DNA of 64,000 nt from an uncultured Prevotellaceae bacterium (GTDB lineage Bacteria > Bacteroidota > Bacteroidia > Bacteroidales > Bacteroidaceae), in NCBI GenBank assembly GCA_900316285.1, contig ONCG01000013.1:79344-143343 (forward strand). The letters run 5' to 3'. Below are positions 7,947 through 14,568 of this stretch, piece after piece. The translations under genes and the position numbers were made by a program. The stretch's first letter is position 1; every line of letters starts with the position of its first letter. The notes beneath the pieces were generated by a model. The model was not told the origin of the DNA and did no database searches. It was given only the letters and a program-made list of their open reading frames with translations.

Positions 7947-8435
7947 TTAAGTGCTGATTTGATAAGCGAGGGTTTCAGAGGGTGTGAAGCGAACGGCATC
8001 GAATGGCGAGCATGTCACGACAACGGTTTTGCCAGCTTCAGCAAGCGTCTGCAGGCGATTGGTGAGCAACACTGCCCGCTCGTCATCCATACCGCAGAAC
8101 GGATCATCGACGATGATACAGCACTTCTCGGGAGTTGGTTCTTGGTCGTCGAGCACCTCGAGAGCATCGGTGAAAGGTTGCGGTAGTTGCTGGGGCACAT
8201 AGGTCATCAACCGTCGCAGCCACTTTGCAGAACGCAACGTAACGGGTTCACCCTTGAGCGAGACATAGCCCCGCTGCAGCGGCCACAGACCCAGCAGCGT
8301 CCGCACCAGCAAGGTCTTTCCACTGCCATGCACACCCGTCAGGCAAGTCACCTTGCCTGCTGGTGCTACGAACGAGAGGTCGTCGATGACCACTTGTCCG
8401 CCTGCTTCTATCCGTCCGTTTTTCAGTTCTATCAC
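7947..8435 (-). CDS. FetA-like ABC ATPase lacking the helical/signature region
   Basis: The 162-residue protein has a good Walker A (GVHGSGKT, 34-41) and a Q-loop (YVPQQ, 79-83), but only about 20 residues separate the Q-loop from Walker B (CCIIVDDP, 105-112). The helical subdomain and LSGGQ signature are missing, the catalytic Glu after Walker B is Asp111, and the switch His is replaced (VVVTCSPFD). A normal FetA is about 220 residues. The upstream half and the C-terminal core strands look intact and in frame, so this may be a functionally reduced rather than a decaying gene. It precedes the FetB-like permease gene. Confidence 0.75.
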   Translation of the reverse strand: MIELKNGRIEAGGQVVIDDLSFVAPAGKVTCLTGVHGSGKTLLVRTLLGLWPLQRGYVSLKGEPVTLRSAKWLRRLMTYVPQQLPQPFTDALEVLDDQEPTPEKCCIIVDDPFCGMDDERAVLLTNRLQTLAEAGKTVVVTCSPFDAVRFTPSETLAYQIST

Positions 8436-8580
8436 AACTATAAACTAGGTTGTTATATACTTTTTGACCCTCACATGTAGGGACGCGGCGTGCCGCGTTT
8501 TTGGAGGGGGAAAGCTATATCCAGTAACGCGACACGTCGCGTCCCTACATTTTCAGGGCACAAATTCTAGAAACTCTCAA
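8436..8580. repeat. REP-like inverted pair between fetA-like and aguA
   Basis: The paired TGTAGGGACGCGGC element occupies 8475-8550. I see no promoter for the FetA-like gene with a clear TAnnTTTG box. Confidence 0.75.
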
Positions 8581-9714
8581 CTATTTTGGCACTTGCATCG
8601 TCAGACAATGCACGGAGCCATGCTGGCGAATGATTGTGCGGGCATCAATGGGTATCATTTCCCTATCCGGGAAAGCCCGCTGCACCACGCGCAAGGCCTC
8701 GGCATCCTTCTCCGGCTGATCATAGGTGGGCACGAGCACCGCCCCGTTAATAACCAGGAAGTTTGCATAGGTTGCAGGCAGCCGCTCCCCTTGCACCTCT
8801 TGAACCTTTGAACGTCGCGCAGCGACATTTGAACTTTGAACCGCGACGCAGTCGCCTTCCACCTCATAGATGCCATCCGGCATCGGCAGGCGGAGCAGCC
8901 TATAGGGCTTGCCATCAGCGGTGCGCAGCGCCTTCAGTTGTTCCTCCAATGCATGGAAGTCGGCATACTGTTCATCCGCAGAATCGTCGCACCCCACATA
9001 CACCAGCGTGTCGTCGGGGGCACAGCGCACGATGGTGTCGATATGTCCATCGGTGTCGTCGCCAACGAGATTTCCATAGTCGAGCCACACCACACGACTG
9101 ACGCGCAGACGACGCTTCAGCTGCTCCTCAATCTGCTCTTTAGTTAGAGGCTGATTGCGGTGCGGTGCCAGCAGACACTGCGAGGTGGTGAAGAGCGTTC
9201 CCTGCCCGTCGGCCTCTATAGACCCGCCTTCGAGCACGAAGTCCTGATGGTCCTCGTAGTCGGCGTCTTCAAAAAAGCCGTAGAGGGCCCAGAGCTTATA
9301 GGGAATCATATTATCCCAAGCAGCCTGGAACTTCTCGCCCCAGCCGTTGAAGCGGAAGTCGAGCCAAAGGTAGTCCTTTTCCTCTTCCTCGTCGTTGGCA
9401 GATGCTCCTCCTTCAGCGGCAGAATCGGCCGGCTGAGTACTCTTCAGTACGATAGGACCGAAATCGCGCGCCCAGGTGTCGTTGTTCGGCAGTTCAGCCA
9501 CATACACGTTCGGCATCTCGCGAAGCTCGTCAGGCACGTCCGTCTTGAACATCGAGAGAAGCATCACCTCCTCATGCCGGGCGATGGCGCGAACCATCTC
9601 GGCAACAGTCTGGCGTATTTCTTCGAGGTAGGGAGCCCAGTCGGTGGTTTCGTTCGGCCACGTCAGCAGTACAAAGTCCTGCGGTTCCCATTCAGCGGGT
9701 AAGCGGTATGTCAT
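8581..9714 (-). CDS. aguA: Agmatine deiminase (porphyromonas-type PAD family)
   Basis: The 377-residue protein matches agmatine deiminase. It has LPAEWEPQDFVLLTWPN at the start, NDTWARDFGPI, DFRFNGWG, GGSIEADGQG, TDGHIDTIVRC and the catalytic Cys370 in GSVHCLTMQ. The enzyme converts agmatine to N-carbamoylputrescine and ammonia for polyamine synthesis. Two insertions stand out: a Ser/Ala/Glu-rich stretch after PIVLKSTQ, and AVQSSNVAARRSKVQEVQ near residues 290-310. The second is encoded by mini-hairpin repeat units at about 8795-8865, kept in frame. All catalytic motifs remain. Confidence 0.92.
   Translation of the reverse strand: MTYRLPAEWEPQDFVLLTWPNETTDWAPYLEEIRQTVAEMVRAIARHEEVMLLSMFKTDVPDELREMPNVYVAELPNNDTWARDFGPIVLKSTQPADSAAEGGASANDEEEEKDYLWLDFRFNGWGEKFQAAWDNMIPYKLWALYGFFEDADYEDHQDFVLEGGSIEADGQGTLFTTSQCLLAPHRNQPLTKEQIEEQLKRRLRVSRVVWLDYGNLVGDDTDGHIDTIVRCAPDDTLVYVGCDDSADEQYADFHALEEQLKALRTADGKPYRLLRLPMPDGIYEVEGDCVAVQSSNVAARRSKVQEVQGERLPATYANFLVINGAVLVPTYDQPEKDAEALRVVQRAFPDREMIPIDARTIIRQHGSVHCLTMQVPK
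8795..8865. repeat. Mini-hairpin repeats inside the agmatine deiminase gene
   Basis: TTGAACC, TTTGAACG, a GTCGCGCAGCGAC palindrome, TTTGAACTTTGAACC and GCGACGCAGTCGC lie in succession within the coding frame. This adds about 20 residues without a stop. It is the same family as the intergenic arrays. Confidence 0.8.
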
Positions 9715-9757
9715 GTTTTTAGTTCACTCTTCAATCGTTCTTTTTTTATATCGCTGG

Positions 9758-9765
9758 CAAAGATA
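9758..9765 (-). promoter_or_regulatory. -7 promoter box of agmatine deiminase
   Basis: Minus-strand TATCTTTG, 44 bp upstream of the ATG at 9714. Confidence 0.6.
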
Positions 9766-9816
9766 CGAATAAGTGAGAGAAAAACAAAACAAAAAACAAA
9801 AAAAAGATTCTATCAA

Positions 9817-10268
9817 TTATATCTTTTCCTCCATCTTCGTGATCAGCTTGGCGATTCGTTTGGCCAAGGCCATGATGGTCAACATGGGTGGAAGGCCTAA
9901 TGCCTGCGGAAGGATGGTGGAAAGAGCCCCCCCTACTGCCCCCGAGGGGGCTTCTATAGTATTGGTGGCAACAGACGAGGCATTAGAAGCCCCCTCGGGA
10001 AATAGCCCTGCGTGTTGTCGCGGTCGAGCGTCATCACGGTCAGCTCCACGTTGTCGGTGCCAAGGGCCTCCTCCAGCTGGCGCACCAGTGCCACCACGCG
10101 AGCGTCGGCACCCGTGTTGCGAGCGCCGTTATAGCCCACGAGGAGCAGTTTGAGCTTCTCACCCTTGTGCCATTCCTCATAACGGCAAAGGCCAATCCGT
10201 GAGAGTGGCTTTGCAAATCCTGCCAGCCATACCATCAGACGGACGATGTACGACAAATATCTATCCAC
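9817..10268 (-). pseudogene. Polysaccharide pyruvyltransferase-like gene remnant
   Basis: The frame from ATG at 10268 gives about 90 residues of a plausible N-terminus: hydrophobic/basic start, then LKLLLVGYNGARNTGADARV and ELTVMTLDRDN. This resembles the first strand-loop of the polysaccharide pyruvyltransferase (CsaB-like) family. It then meets a palindromic element (about 9926-10005) and stops at 9954. In another frame the element continues as PEGASNAS...APSGAVGGA into LSTILPQALGLPPMLT and ...AKLITKMEEKI, ending at 9819. That could be the C-terminus of the same gene or of another. Most of a ~380-residue enzyme is missing, so the locus is non-functional or strongly shortened. Confidence 0.5.
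9926..10005. repeat. GCCCCC/CTCGGGG palindromic element
   Basis: Arms GCCCCCGAGGGGGCTTC and GAAGCCCCCTCGGG flank about 25 variable bases. A close relative lies in frame in the RND pump gene at 52245-52324, and both translate to ...APSGAVGGA. Confidence 0.7.
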
Positions 10269-10326
10269 GCGAAGTCTATTTTAGTTGTATTGTTATTGGA
10301 GTTGCCCGGCGCACTTGGCGCGCGCT

Positions 10327-11310
10327 TCAGGCCTTGTTGAACTTTTCCTTGCCTTGCTTGCAACGCGGGCAGCGCCAGTCGTCGGGAAGGTCTTCGAAGG
10401 CTACGCCGTCGTGCTCGGCAGGGTCGTAGACATAGCCACAGATGGAGCACACATACTTGCCGGAAGCCTTCTGCTCAGTGAAGTCCACCTCGGCCAAGAC
10501 CGTCGGTACGGGGTTGTCGAGGTCCATCACGCGTTTAGCCTCGAGGTTCTCATAGCCCTGCGGGGTGTGCGTTCCACAATACACTGTGGGATGCTTGCGG
10601 ATGAACTCACGAATGCGGTCCTGCGTCTCGCGGGCTGCTGGGAGGTCGTCGAACACCACCGACAGTTTGTCCTCATAGAGGGCTTCGTCGACGTAGGTGA
10701 TGTCGCCGTGAATCATGTAGAACAGTCGCGGTTGCGCCCCTAATATAGGGGAGCTGTCCGAAGGACTGAGGGGTTCCTCCACCACGATGATGCTGTTTCC
10801 CTTCGTGTGGCCCTTGGCCTTGATGAGATAGACGCCGTCGGCAATCTTCTGGCTCTCAGGGAAGTTGTAATAGGCGCCGTCGGTGAAGCTGACGGGAACA
10901 AGGTTCGTGAGTCCCTGCAGCTCGGCAGCGTCCATCTCTTCCTGGTTCACATACACCTTCGCCTCAGGGAAGCTTTTCAGCTCGCCCGAGTGGTCGGCGT
11001 GGCGGTGGGTGAGCAGAATCTTCGTCACCTGCTTGGGCTTGTAGCCGAGAGCTGCGAAGGCCTCCATATAGGAGCAGATGTCGTGACCAGTGAAAGCCAG
11101 CGAGTTCTCGTCGGGAGCCTCTTCGGGTGTTCCTGCAGGCAGACCGGTATCCACTAGAATCACCTCGCTACCGGTGTCGATGAGATAGTTCTGCAGGCTG
11201 CCGCGATAGCGTACGTTCTTGTCGAACTTCTCCATGCCCTCTTCACCGCCGAAAGCAAAGGGCTGGGTGTAGAAGCCGTCTCTTCTGAATTTTACCGCTT
11301 TGATTTCCAT
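10327..11310 (-). CDS. MBL-fold hydrolase with C-terminal rubredoxin domain
   Basis: The metallo-β-lactamase domain has THRHADHSG (His103, His105, Asp107, His108 in the longer numbering from 11313), [10 protein letters not shown] and MIHGDI. The last ~42 residues are a rubredoxin: CSIC at 289-292 and CPRC at 315-318, ending QGKEKF. The fusion suggests an electron-transfer function such as oxygen or nitric oxide detoxification, though the flavodoxin domain of classical flavodiiron proteins is absent. A stretch [15 protein letters not shown] near residue 185 is encoded by a GC-rich palindrome (about 10735-10772). It looks like an in-frame repeat insertion. Confidence 0.85.
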   Translation of the reverse strand: MEIKAVKFRRDGFYTQPFAFGGEEGMEKFDKNVRYRGSLQNYLIDTGSEVILVDTGLPAGTPEEAPDENSLAFTGHDICSYMEAFAALGYKPKQVTKILLTHRHADHSGELKSFPEAKVYVNQEEMDAAELQGLTNLVPVSFTDGAYYNFPESQKIADGVYLIKAKGHTKGNSIIVVEEPLSPSDSSPILGAQPRLFYMIHGDITYVDEALYEDKLSVVFDDLPAARETQDRIREFIRKHPTVYCGTHTPQGYENLEAKRVMDLDNPVPTVLAEVDFTEQKASGKYVCSICGYVYDPAEHDGVAFEDLPDDWRCPRCKQGKEKFNKA

Positions 11311-11332
11311 CATGCAAACGTTTTAAATGATT

Positions 11333-11506
11333 CTACTGAGCCGGAGCCCACTTGCAACGCACGGGCGACACGATGGCGCCTTCTTTCTTCAACTCGGCAA
11401 ATGCCTTGTCCACTTCCTTACGATCGGCACCCAGCGCCTTCGTCACTTCACCTGCCGAGACGGGCTTGCCAGCCTCGCGCATGCACTGTAAAACTTGTTC
11501 TTTCAT
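11333..11506 (-). CDS. Small winged-helix-like regulator (57 aa)
   Basis: The 57-residue protein starts MKEQVLQCMREAGKPVSAGE, followed by VTKALGADRKEVDKAFAELKKEGAI. This reads as a helix-turn-helix of the MarR/winged-helix kind reduced to a single domain, ending with VSPVRCKWAPAQ. Similar mini-proteins are common in Bacteroidales and usually labelled transcriptional regulator. It is transcribed from a -7 box at 11575-11582 and precedes the MBL-rubredoxin gene by 22 bp, so the two are probably cotranscribed. DNA binding is an inference from the helix pattern. Confidence 0.75.
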   Translation of the reverse strand: MKEQVLQCMREAGKPVSAGEVTKALGADRKEVDKAFAELKKEGAIVSPVRCKWAPAQ

Positions 11507-11574
11507 TGTTTCAAATTGTTTTGGGTTATAGCTAATGATAATTCTTTTTCGCGTTCAAACGACCTTTCTGCCTA

Positions 11575-11582
11575 CAAAGATA
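11575..11582 (-). promoter_or_regulatory. -7 promoter box of the small regulator / MBL-rubredoxin unit
   Basis: Minus-strand TATCTTTG, about 69 bp upstream of the ATG at 11506. Confidence 0.55.
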
Positions 11583-11656
11583 CGAAAAAGTGAGGGAAAT
11601 ACAAAAGGAAAACTCATTTTTCTTTTGTTTTTCCAATCAAGAAAGAAGAGCAACTC

Positions 11657-12109
11657 GTGGATTTTGACATCCTGCTGGCATTCCGCTTCATGCGCATGCA
11701 GATCAACATCGATATTGAAAAATTAGCGTCAGTGACAAAAAGTGACGTCATGCCTTTCATAGAAAAAGAAAATGAAAAAGAAATAGAAAATGAAAAAGAA
11801 ATAGAAAATGAAAAAGAAATAGAAAATGAAAATGAAAAAGAAAATGAAAAAGAAAGCAGCAGCATAGCTGCTGTTGACATTAGAGATCCAGTCGCTAATG
11901 CAGAGGAAGCGGCGGCAGCGGCGGCAAGTTTTAATATAGAAGAAGCAAAGGAATACTGCCTAAAGAACGTCTTGCCGTGGTTTAACAGCATTCTTAAGAA
12001 CGCAGATAGCAAGACACCGCGAATCCAGGATTTTAACGACCAAAGAACGGAAAGATATGTTGCGGCACACAAGAAATACGGAATCGGGAAGGAGGGGACA
12101 ACAGGTTGA
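11657..12109 (+). CDS. Hypothetical Glu/Lys/Asn-rich protein, possible remnant
   Basis: The frame opens at GTG 11657 (next Met at about 11690) and encodes about 150 residues. An N-terminal helix (DFDILLAFRFMRMQINIDIEK) is followed by an EKEIEN-type hexapeptide repeat made by 18-bp tandem repeats, an Ala-rich stretch and a C-terminal NVLPWFNSILKNADSK segment ending KKYGIGKEG. The C-terminal part reads like a replication-initiator or DnaD-like tail, but I cannot name a family. The lack of a good ATG and the missing front suggest a truncated gene. Confidence 0.35.
   Translation: MDFDILLAFRFMRMQINIDIEKLASVTKSDVMPFIEKENEKEIENEKEIENEKEIENENEKENEKESSSIAAVDIRDPVANAEEAAAAAASFNIEEAKEYCLKNVLPWFNSILKNADSKTPRIQDFNDQRTERYVAAHKKYGIGKEGTTG
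11764..11855 (+). repeat. 18-bp tandem repeat (GAAAAAGAAATAGAAAAT)
   Basis: Three to four near-perfect 18-bp units followed by shorter GAAAATGAAAAAG variants. It is in frame in the Glu-rich reading frame and therefore encodes a repeated EKEIEN peptide. Confidence 0.85.
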
Positions 12110-12146
12110 CATCCAGCCGCAGGGGCAAATGGTAGTGGTGCCAAAA

Positions 12147-12298
12147 GCATTGCTTTCGGACACCGGAAGCATTGACTTTGCATCGCTACCTCATTGACTT
12201 TAGACGCTGGGAGCTATGCTTTTGCAGTCTGAAAGCAATGCTTTTGCAATCTGAAAGCTATGCTTCTGCTGGCTGAAAGCTATGCTCCGACACTCTGG
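12147..12298 (+). repeat. Seven-unit degenerate 22-bp tandem array
   Basis: Units start at 12147, 12169, 12191, 12213, 12235, 12257 and 12279, exactly 22 bp apart (the last is cut to 20). Most begin GCATTG, GCAATGC or GCTATGC, and the later ones end CTGAAA; the middle of each unit varies. Because 22 is not a multiple of three and stops occur, this is not coding. The period equals about two helical turns, which would place repeated protein contacts on one face of the DNA. Confidence 0.75.
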
Positions 12299-12446
12299 AA
12301 TGATTGCAACGGGAACCTCCCCTGTCGCCTCCAAAGGAGGGGACTACGCTGGGTGCTAAGCTTTTGAACCTGCGGGCAGGTTTGCCCCCTGCAAACTTTT
12401 GCGCACTCCTTTTCCCCTTGCTGCGAATTATTGCAAACCAAAATGC
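12299..12446. repeat. GC-rich palindrome upstream of the secreted-protein gene
   Basis: Contains CTCCCCTGTCGCCTCCAAAG with an AGGAGGGG arm. A short GCGGGCAGGTTTGCCCCCTGC palindrome follows near 12370-12395. Nothing else is recognisable. Confidence 0.45.
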
Positions 12447-12477
12447 TTGCAGGGGTGACGGAAAAGCATTACCTTTG
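12447..12477 (+). promoter_or_regulatory. Promoter of the secreted-protein gene
   Basis: -33 TTG at 12447-12449 and -7 TACCTTTG at 12470-12477, with a 20-bp spacer. The start codon is at 12523. Confidence 0.7.
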
Positions 12478-12522
12478 CCGACGAAATTCATTCACAAACA
12501 TTCATAACAAAAAGCAAAAACA

Positions 12523-13434
12523 ATGAAAAAAACAATGATGACACTGGCGCTCCTGCTCACAGCCATCGTGATGAGCGCACAAGTAGCAAGCGTGAAGATC
12601 GCGCCGAAGTATCAAAAAGGTGACAACATGCTCTATCGTTCCGTTGGTACGATGACCGTCGGGGGTGAGATTGTCAATCTGACGTCGCTGAACCGTTATT
12701 ACATCGCCGAGGCAAACAAAGACGGATACGTCATCGAAACCGTGCTGGAGAAGATGGACAACGATGCGAAGGACCTCACGGGAAAAATTTTGCAGCTCAT
12801 GCAAGGAGGTCTGAAGGGCGTGAAGACGGTGTTCACGGCCGATGCCGACGGTAAGATTACGGGCATCAAGAACTTCGACGAGGTGAGGGAACAAGCCACG
12901 AAAATGGTTGAAGAACTGATGAAGGCGCTTATTGAGGAGATGCCTGAAGCCGCTGGCGTGCTGCCTACCGACATGCTGAAGAACCAGATAACCAGCAGGA
13001 TCACCGAGGAGGCGGTCGTCGCACAGGTTGCCAACTCGCCTGGTCCGTTCTCGCTCAACGGAAAGACCATCAGCACAGGCACGATGGATGAGTCGAAGGA
13101 TGTTAACGGCCGTAAGGTGAAGAATATGTACTTCCTCTCTGCCCCCGACGGTAGCAAGGTAAAGTCGACGACGACCCTCAACATGTCGAAGGAGGACATG
13201 AAGAAGATGGTTGTGGAACAGGTAAAGGCCATGATGCCCGACCAGGCAGAGATGGTGGAGCAGAACATCGATCAGCTCATGGAGAGCGGCATGATGAAGA
13301 TGGAGTCCACCGTGACCGCCGACTACGAGTTCCTGCCCAATGGCTGGCTGAAGAGCCTGCGCGTCGTGCAGAAGCAGGAGAACATGGGACAGTTCACTGA
13401 GATGAACATGAAGACCGAGCTCGTCGAAGAGTAA
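12523..13434 (+). CDS. Secreted hypothetical protein (DUF6263-like)
   Basis: The 303-residue protein has a clear signal peptide (MKKTMMTLALLLTAIVMSAQ) and then a soluble β-rich sequence starting VASVKIAPKYQKGDNMLYRS. The pattern of a precursor that measures GDxxxY-type N-terminal repeats followed by IETVLEKM and TADADGKITGIKN recalls the DUF6263 family of Bacteroidetes envelope proteins, but I am not certain. It has its own promoter and no operon partners; a mini-hairpin array begins right after the stop. Confidence 0.65.
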   Translation: MKKTMMTLALLLTAIVMSAQVASVKIAPKYQKGDNMLYRSVGTMTVGGEIVNLTSLNRYYIAEANKDGYVIETVLEKMDNDAKDLTGKILQLMQGGLKGVKTVFTADADGKITGIKNFDEVREQATKMVEELMKALIEEMPEAAGVLPTDMLKNQITSRITEEAVVAQVANSPGPFSLNGKTISTGTMDESKDVNGRKVKNMYFLSAPDGSKVKSTTTLNMSKEDMKKMVVEQVKAMMPDQAEMVEQNIDQLMESGMMKMESTVTADYEFLPNGWLKSLRVVQKQENMGQFTEMNMKTELVEE

Positions 13435-13883
13435 CAAGGGCAGCAAAGCTGCGTTCAATGCCCTGCGGGCGTTCAAAGCAGCAGAGCTGCGTGTAAACCC
13501 CGAAGGGGTGTAAAGAATACAGGCAGGTGGTGGAGTGCGTAGCACGACGCTCGGCGACGAAGGAGACGCTTTCGTAGCACAGCGGAGAAAGAACCCCTGC
13601 TTATTGTGTCAACAACAAATCAAACCCCGAAGGGGTGACAGAATTCTCACCACCGTATTCTGTCACCCCTTCGGGGTTTAAAATCCCCCCTCACCTTCAA
13701 GCAGGGGTTTCGCTTCGCTCCACCGCCTGCCTGTATTCTGCCGCACCTTCGGCGCTCGTGCAGCGATTCCCTCGCTTTTCCCCTCCAGTACGCGGCACGC
13801 CGCGTCCCTACATTGCAAAAAGGTGGCCGACCACGTGCGGAGGGAAGGGGAATGCATCGTGGCCGGCCGGGGGAAGGAGGAGG
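13435..13883. repeat. Dense repeat block between secreted protein and tmRNA
   Basis: In order: mini-hairpin units with GTTCAA (13440-13495) and a CCCCGAAGGGGTGTAA unit. Then come a GACGCTTTCGTAGC...GGAGAAAGAAC element (13560-13592), two face-to-face CCCCGAAGGGGTGACAGAAT sequences (13624-13680) and a TTCAAGCAGGGGTTTCGCTTC stretch. It ends with a single REP-like half (13788-13813). No coding region is supported. Confidence 0.7.
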
Positions 13884-14279
13884 TGGAGCTGGTGGGAGTC
13901 GAACCCACGTCCGAACAAGGAAACCGCACGCTTTCTACACGCTTATTCCAGACTTCATTTTCGAGCGACGGCAAGACCTGGACCACCAACCGGCGCCTTA
14001 TCCTCTAAAATTTCATCAAGATGGCGAGGCACACCCTGACTATTTCCGATTTTCCTGCGCCGCCGGTTCCTCAGATTCGGAACAACATCCTTGGGGCGAC
14101 GTCTCGTTCCCCCACCTAGTGAAGGAATTAAGCTAGTAATCTACTGTGCTTCGATTAAGCAGCGAGAGCATACTGTGTGTTGCCAATTAATTTGTTGAAA
14201 ACTCAGATTTAGGTGGAAGCCCTCGAGCCACCGCGTGCTTACGTACCATTTCATCTCGCCGTCAAATCCAGTCAACCCC
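13884..14279 (-). ncRNA. ssrA: Transfer-messenger RNA (tmRNA)
   Basis: The minus strand starts GGGGTTGACTGGATTTGACGG at 14279 and ends with the T-arm and acceptor GGGTTCGACTCCCACCAGCTC, then CACC, at about 13884. The 5' GGGG and TTG pair with the 3' CAGCTCC to close the tRNA-like domain. The terminal CCA is not encoded (ACC is followed by T). The resume reading frame lies at 14184-14155 and encodes GNTQYALAA. tmRNA with SmpB rescues stalled ribosomes and tags the nascent chain for proteolysis. The total of about 396 nt is normal for Bacteroidetes. Confidence 0.96.
14155..14184 (-). other. tmRNA proteolysis-tag reading frame
   Basis: Codons GGC AAC ACA CAG TAT GCT, then CTC GCT GCT TAA, give the tag GNTQYALAA. 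The YALAA end is the ClpXP-recognised signal; known Bacteroides and Porphyromonas tags are of the GETNYALAA / GENNYALAA type. Confidence 0.9.
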
Positions 14280-14315
14280 ATGACAAAGAAAAGACCGCTT
14301 GGTCGTTTGCGGCTG

Positions 14316-14345
14316 CAAAGATAGTAATAAGTTTTGAAACGCAAA
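14316..14345 (-). promoter_or_regulatory. tmRNA promoter
   Basis: Minus-strand TATCTTTG at 14323-14316 with a TTTG at 14345-14342, spacer 18 bp. The predicted 5' end at 14279 lies about 37 bp downstream of the -7 box, so processing of the leader is expected. Confidence 0.6.
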
Positions 14346-14458
14346 AAGAAAACGGCGTTTTTTTTCATTTCCTTGAAAAGTTTCATCGAGTGACGACAAG
14401 ACATGCGTGACAAAGGTACATTTTTCGCCATACATGCTTTTTTTCAATAAAAATTGCT

Positions 14459-14466
14459 TACCTTTG
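14459..14466 (+). promoter_or_regulatory. -7 box of the capsule operon
   Basis: TACCTTTG about 100 bp upstream of the first capsule gene. A -33 TTTG is not clear; a T-rich stretch stands at the expected place. Confidence 0.5.
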
Positions 14467-14568
14467 CAACAATTTAGCGTTTTTTGAGTTATTATATATA
14501 ATAATGTCGGAAGTTAATGAAGTTAAAGGAAGTTCTTTAACTCCCTAAACTATAGTAGATACCAGAAT

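Noticed and set aside
9773-10153. 126-codon plus-strand frame over the gene remnant
   Set aside because: Low-complexity start (KQNKKQKK) and an Arg/Pro-rich end read from repeat DNA; no family recognised.
12147-12298. Possible CRISPR array
   Set aside because: Units are 22 bp with no separate spacers and no cas genes nearby.
12502-13545. 347-codon minus-strand frame opposite the secreted protein
   Set aside because: The plus-strand gene has a promoter and a signal peptide; the antisense frame is Leu/His-rich without motifs and runs into repeats.
13813-14136. Short plus-strand frames across the tmRNA gene
   Set aside because: They overlap the structured tmRNA, whose ends and tag are clearly identified.
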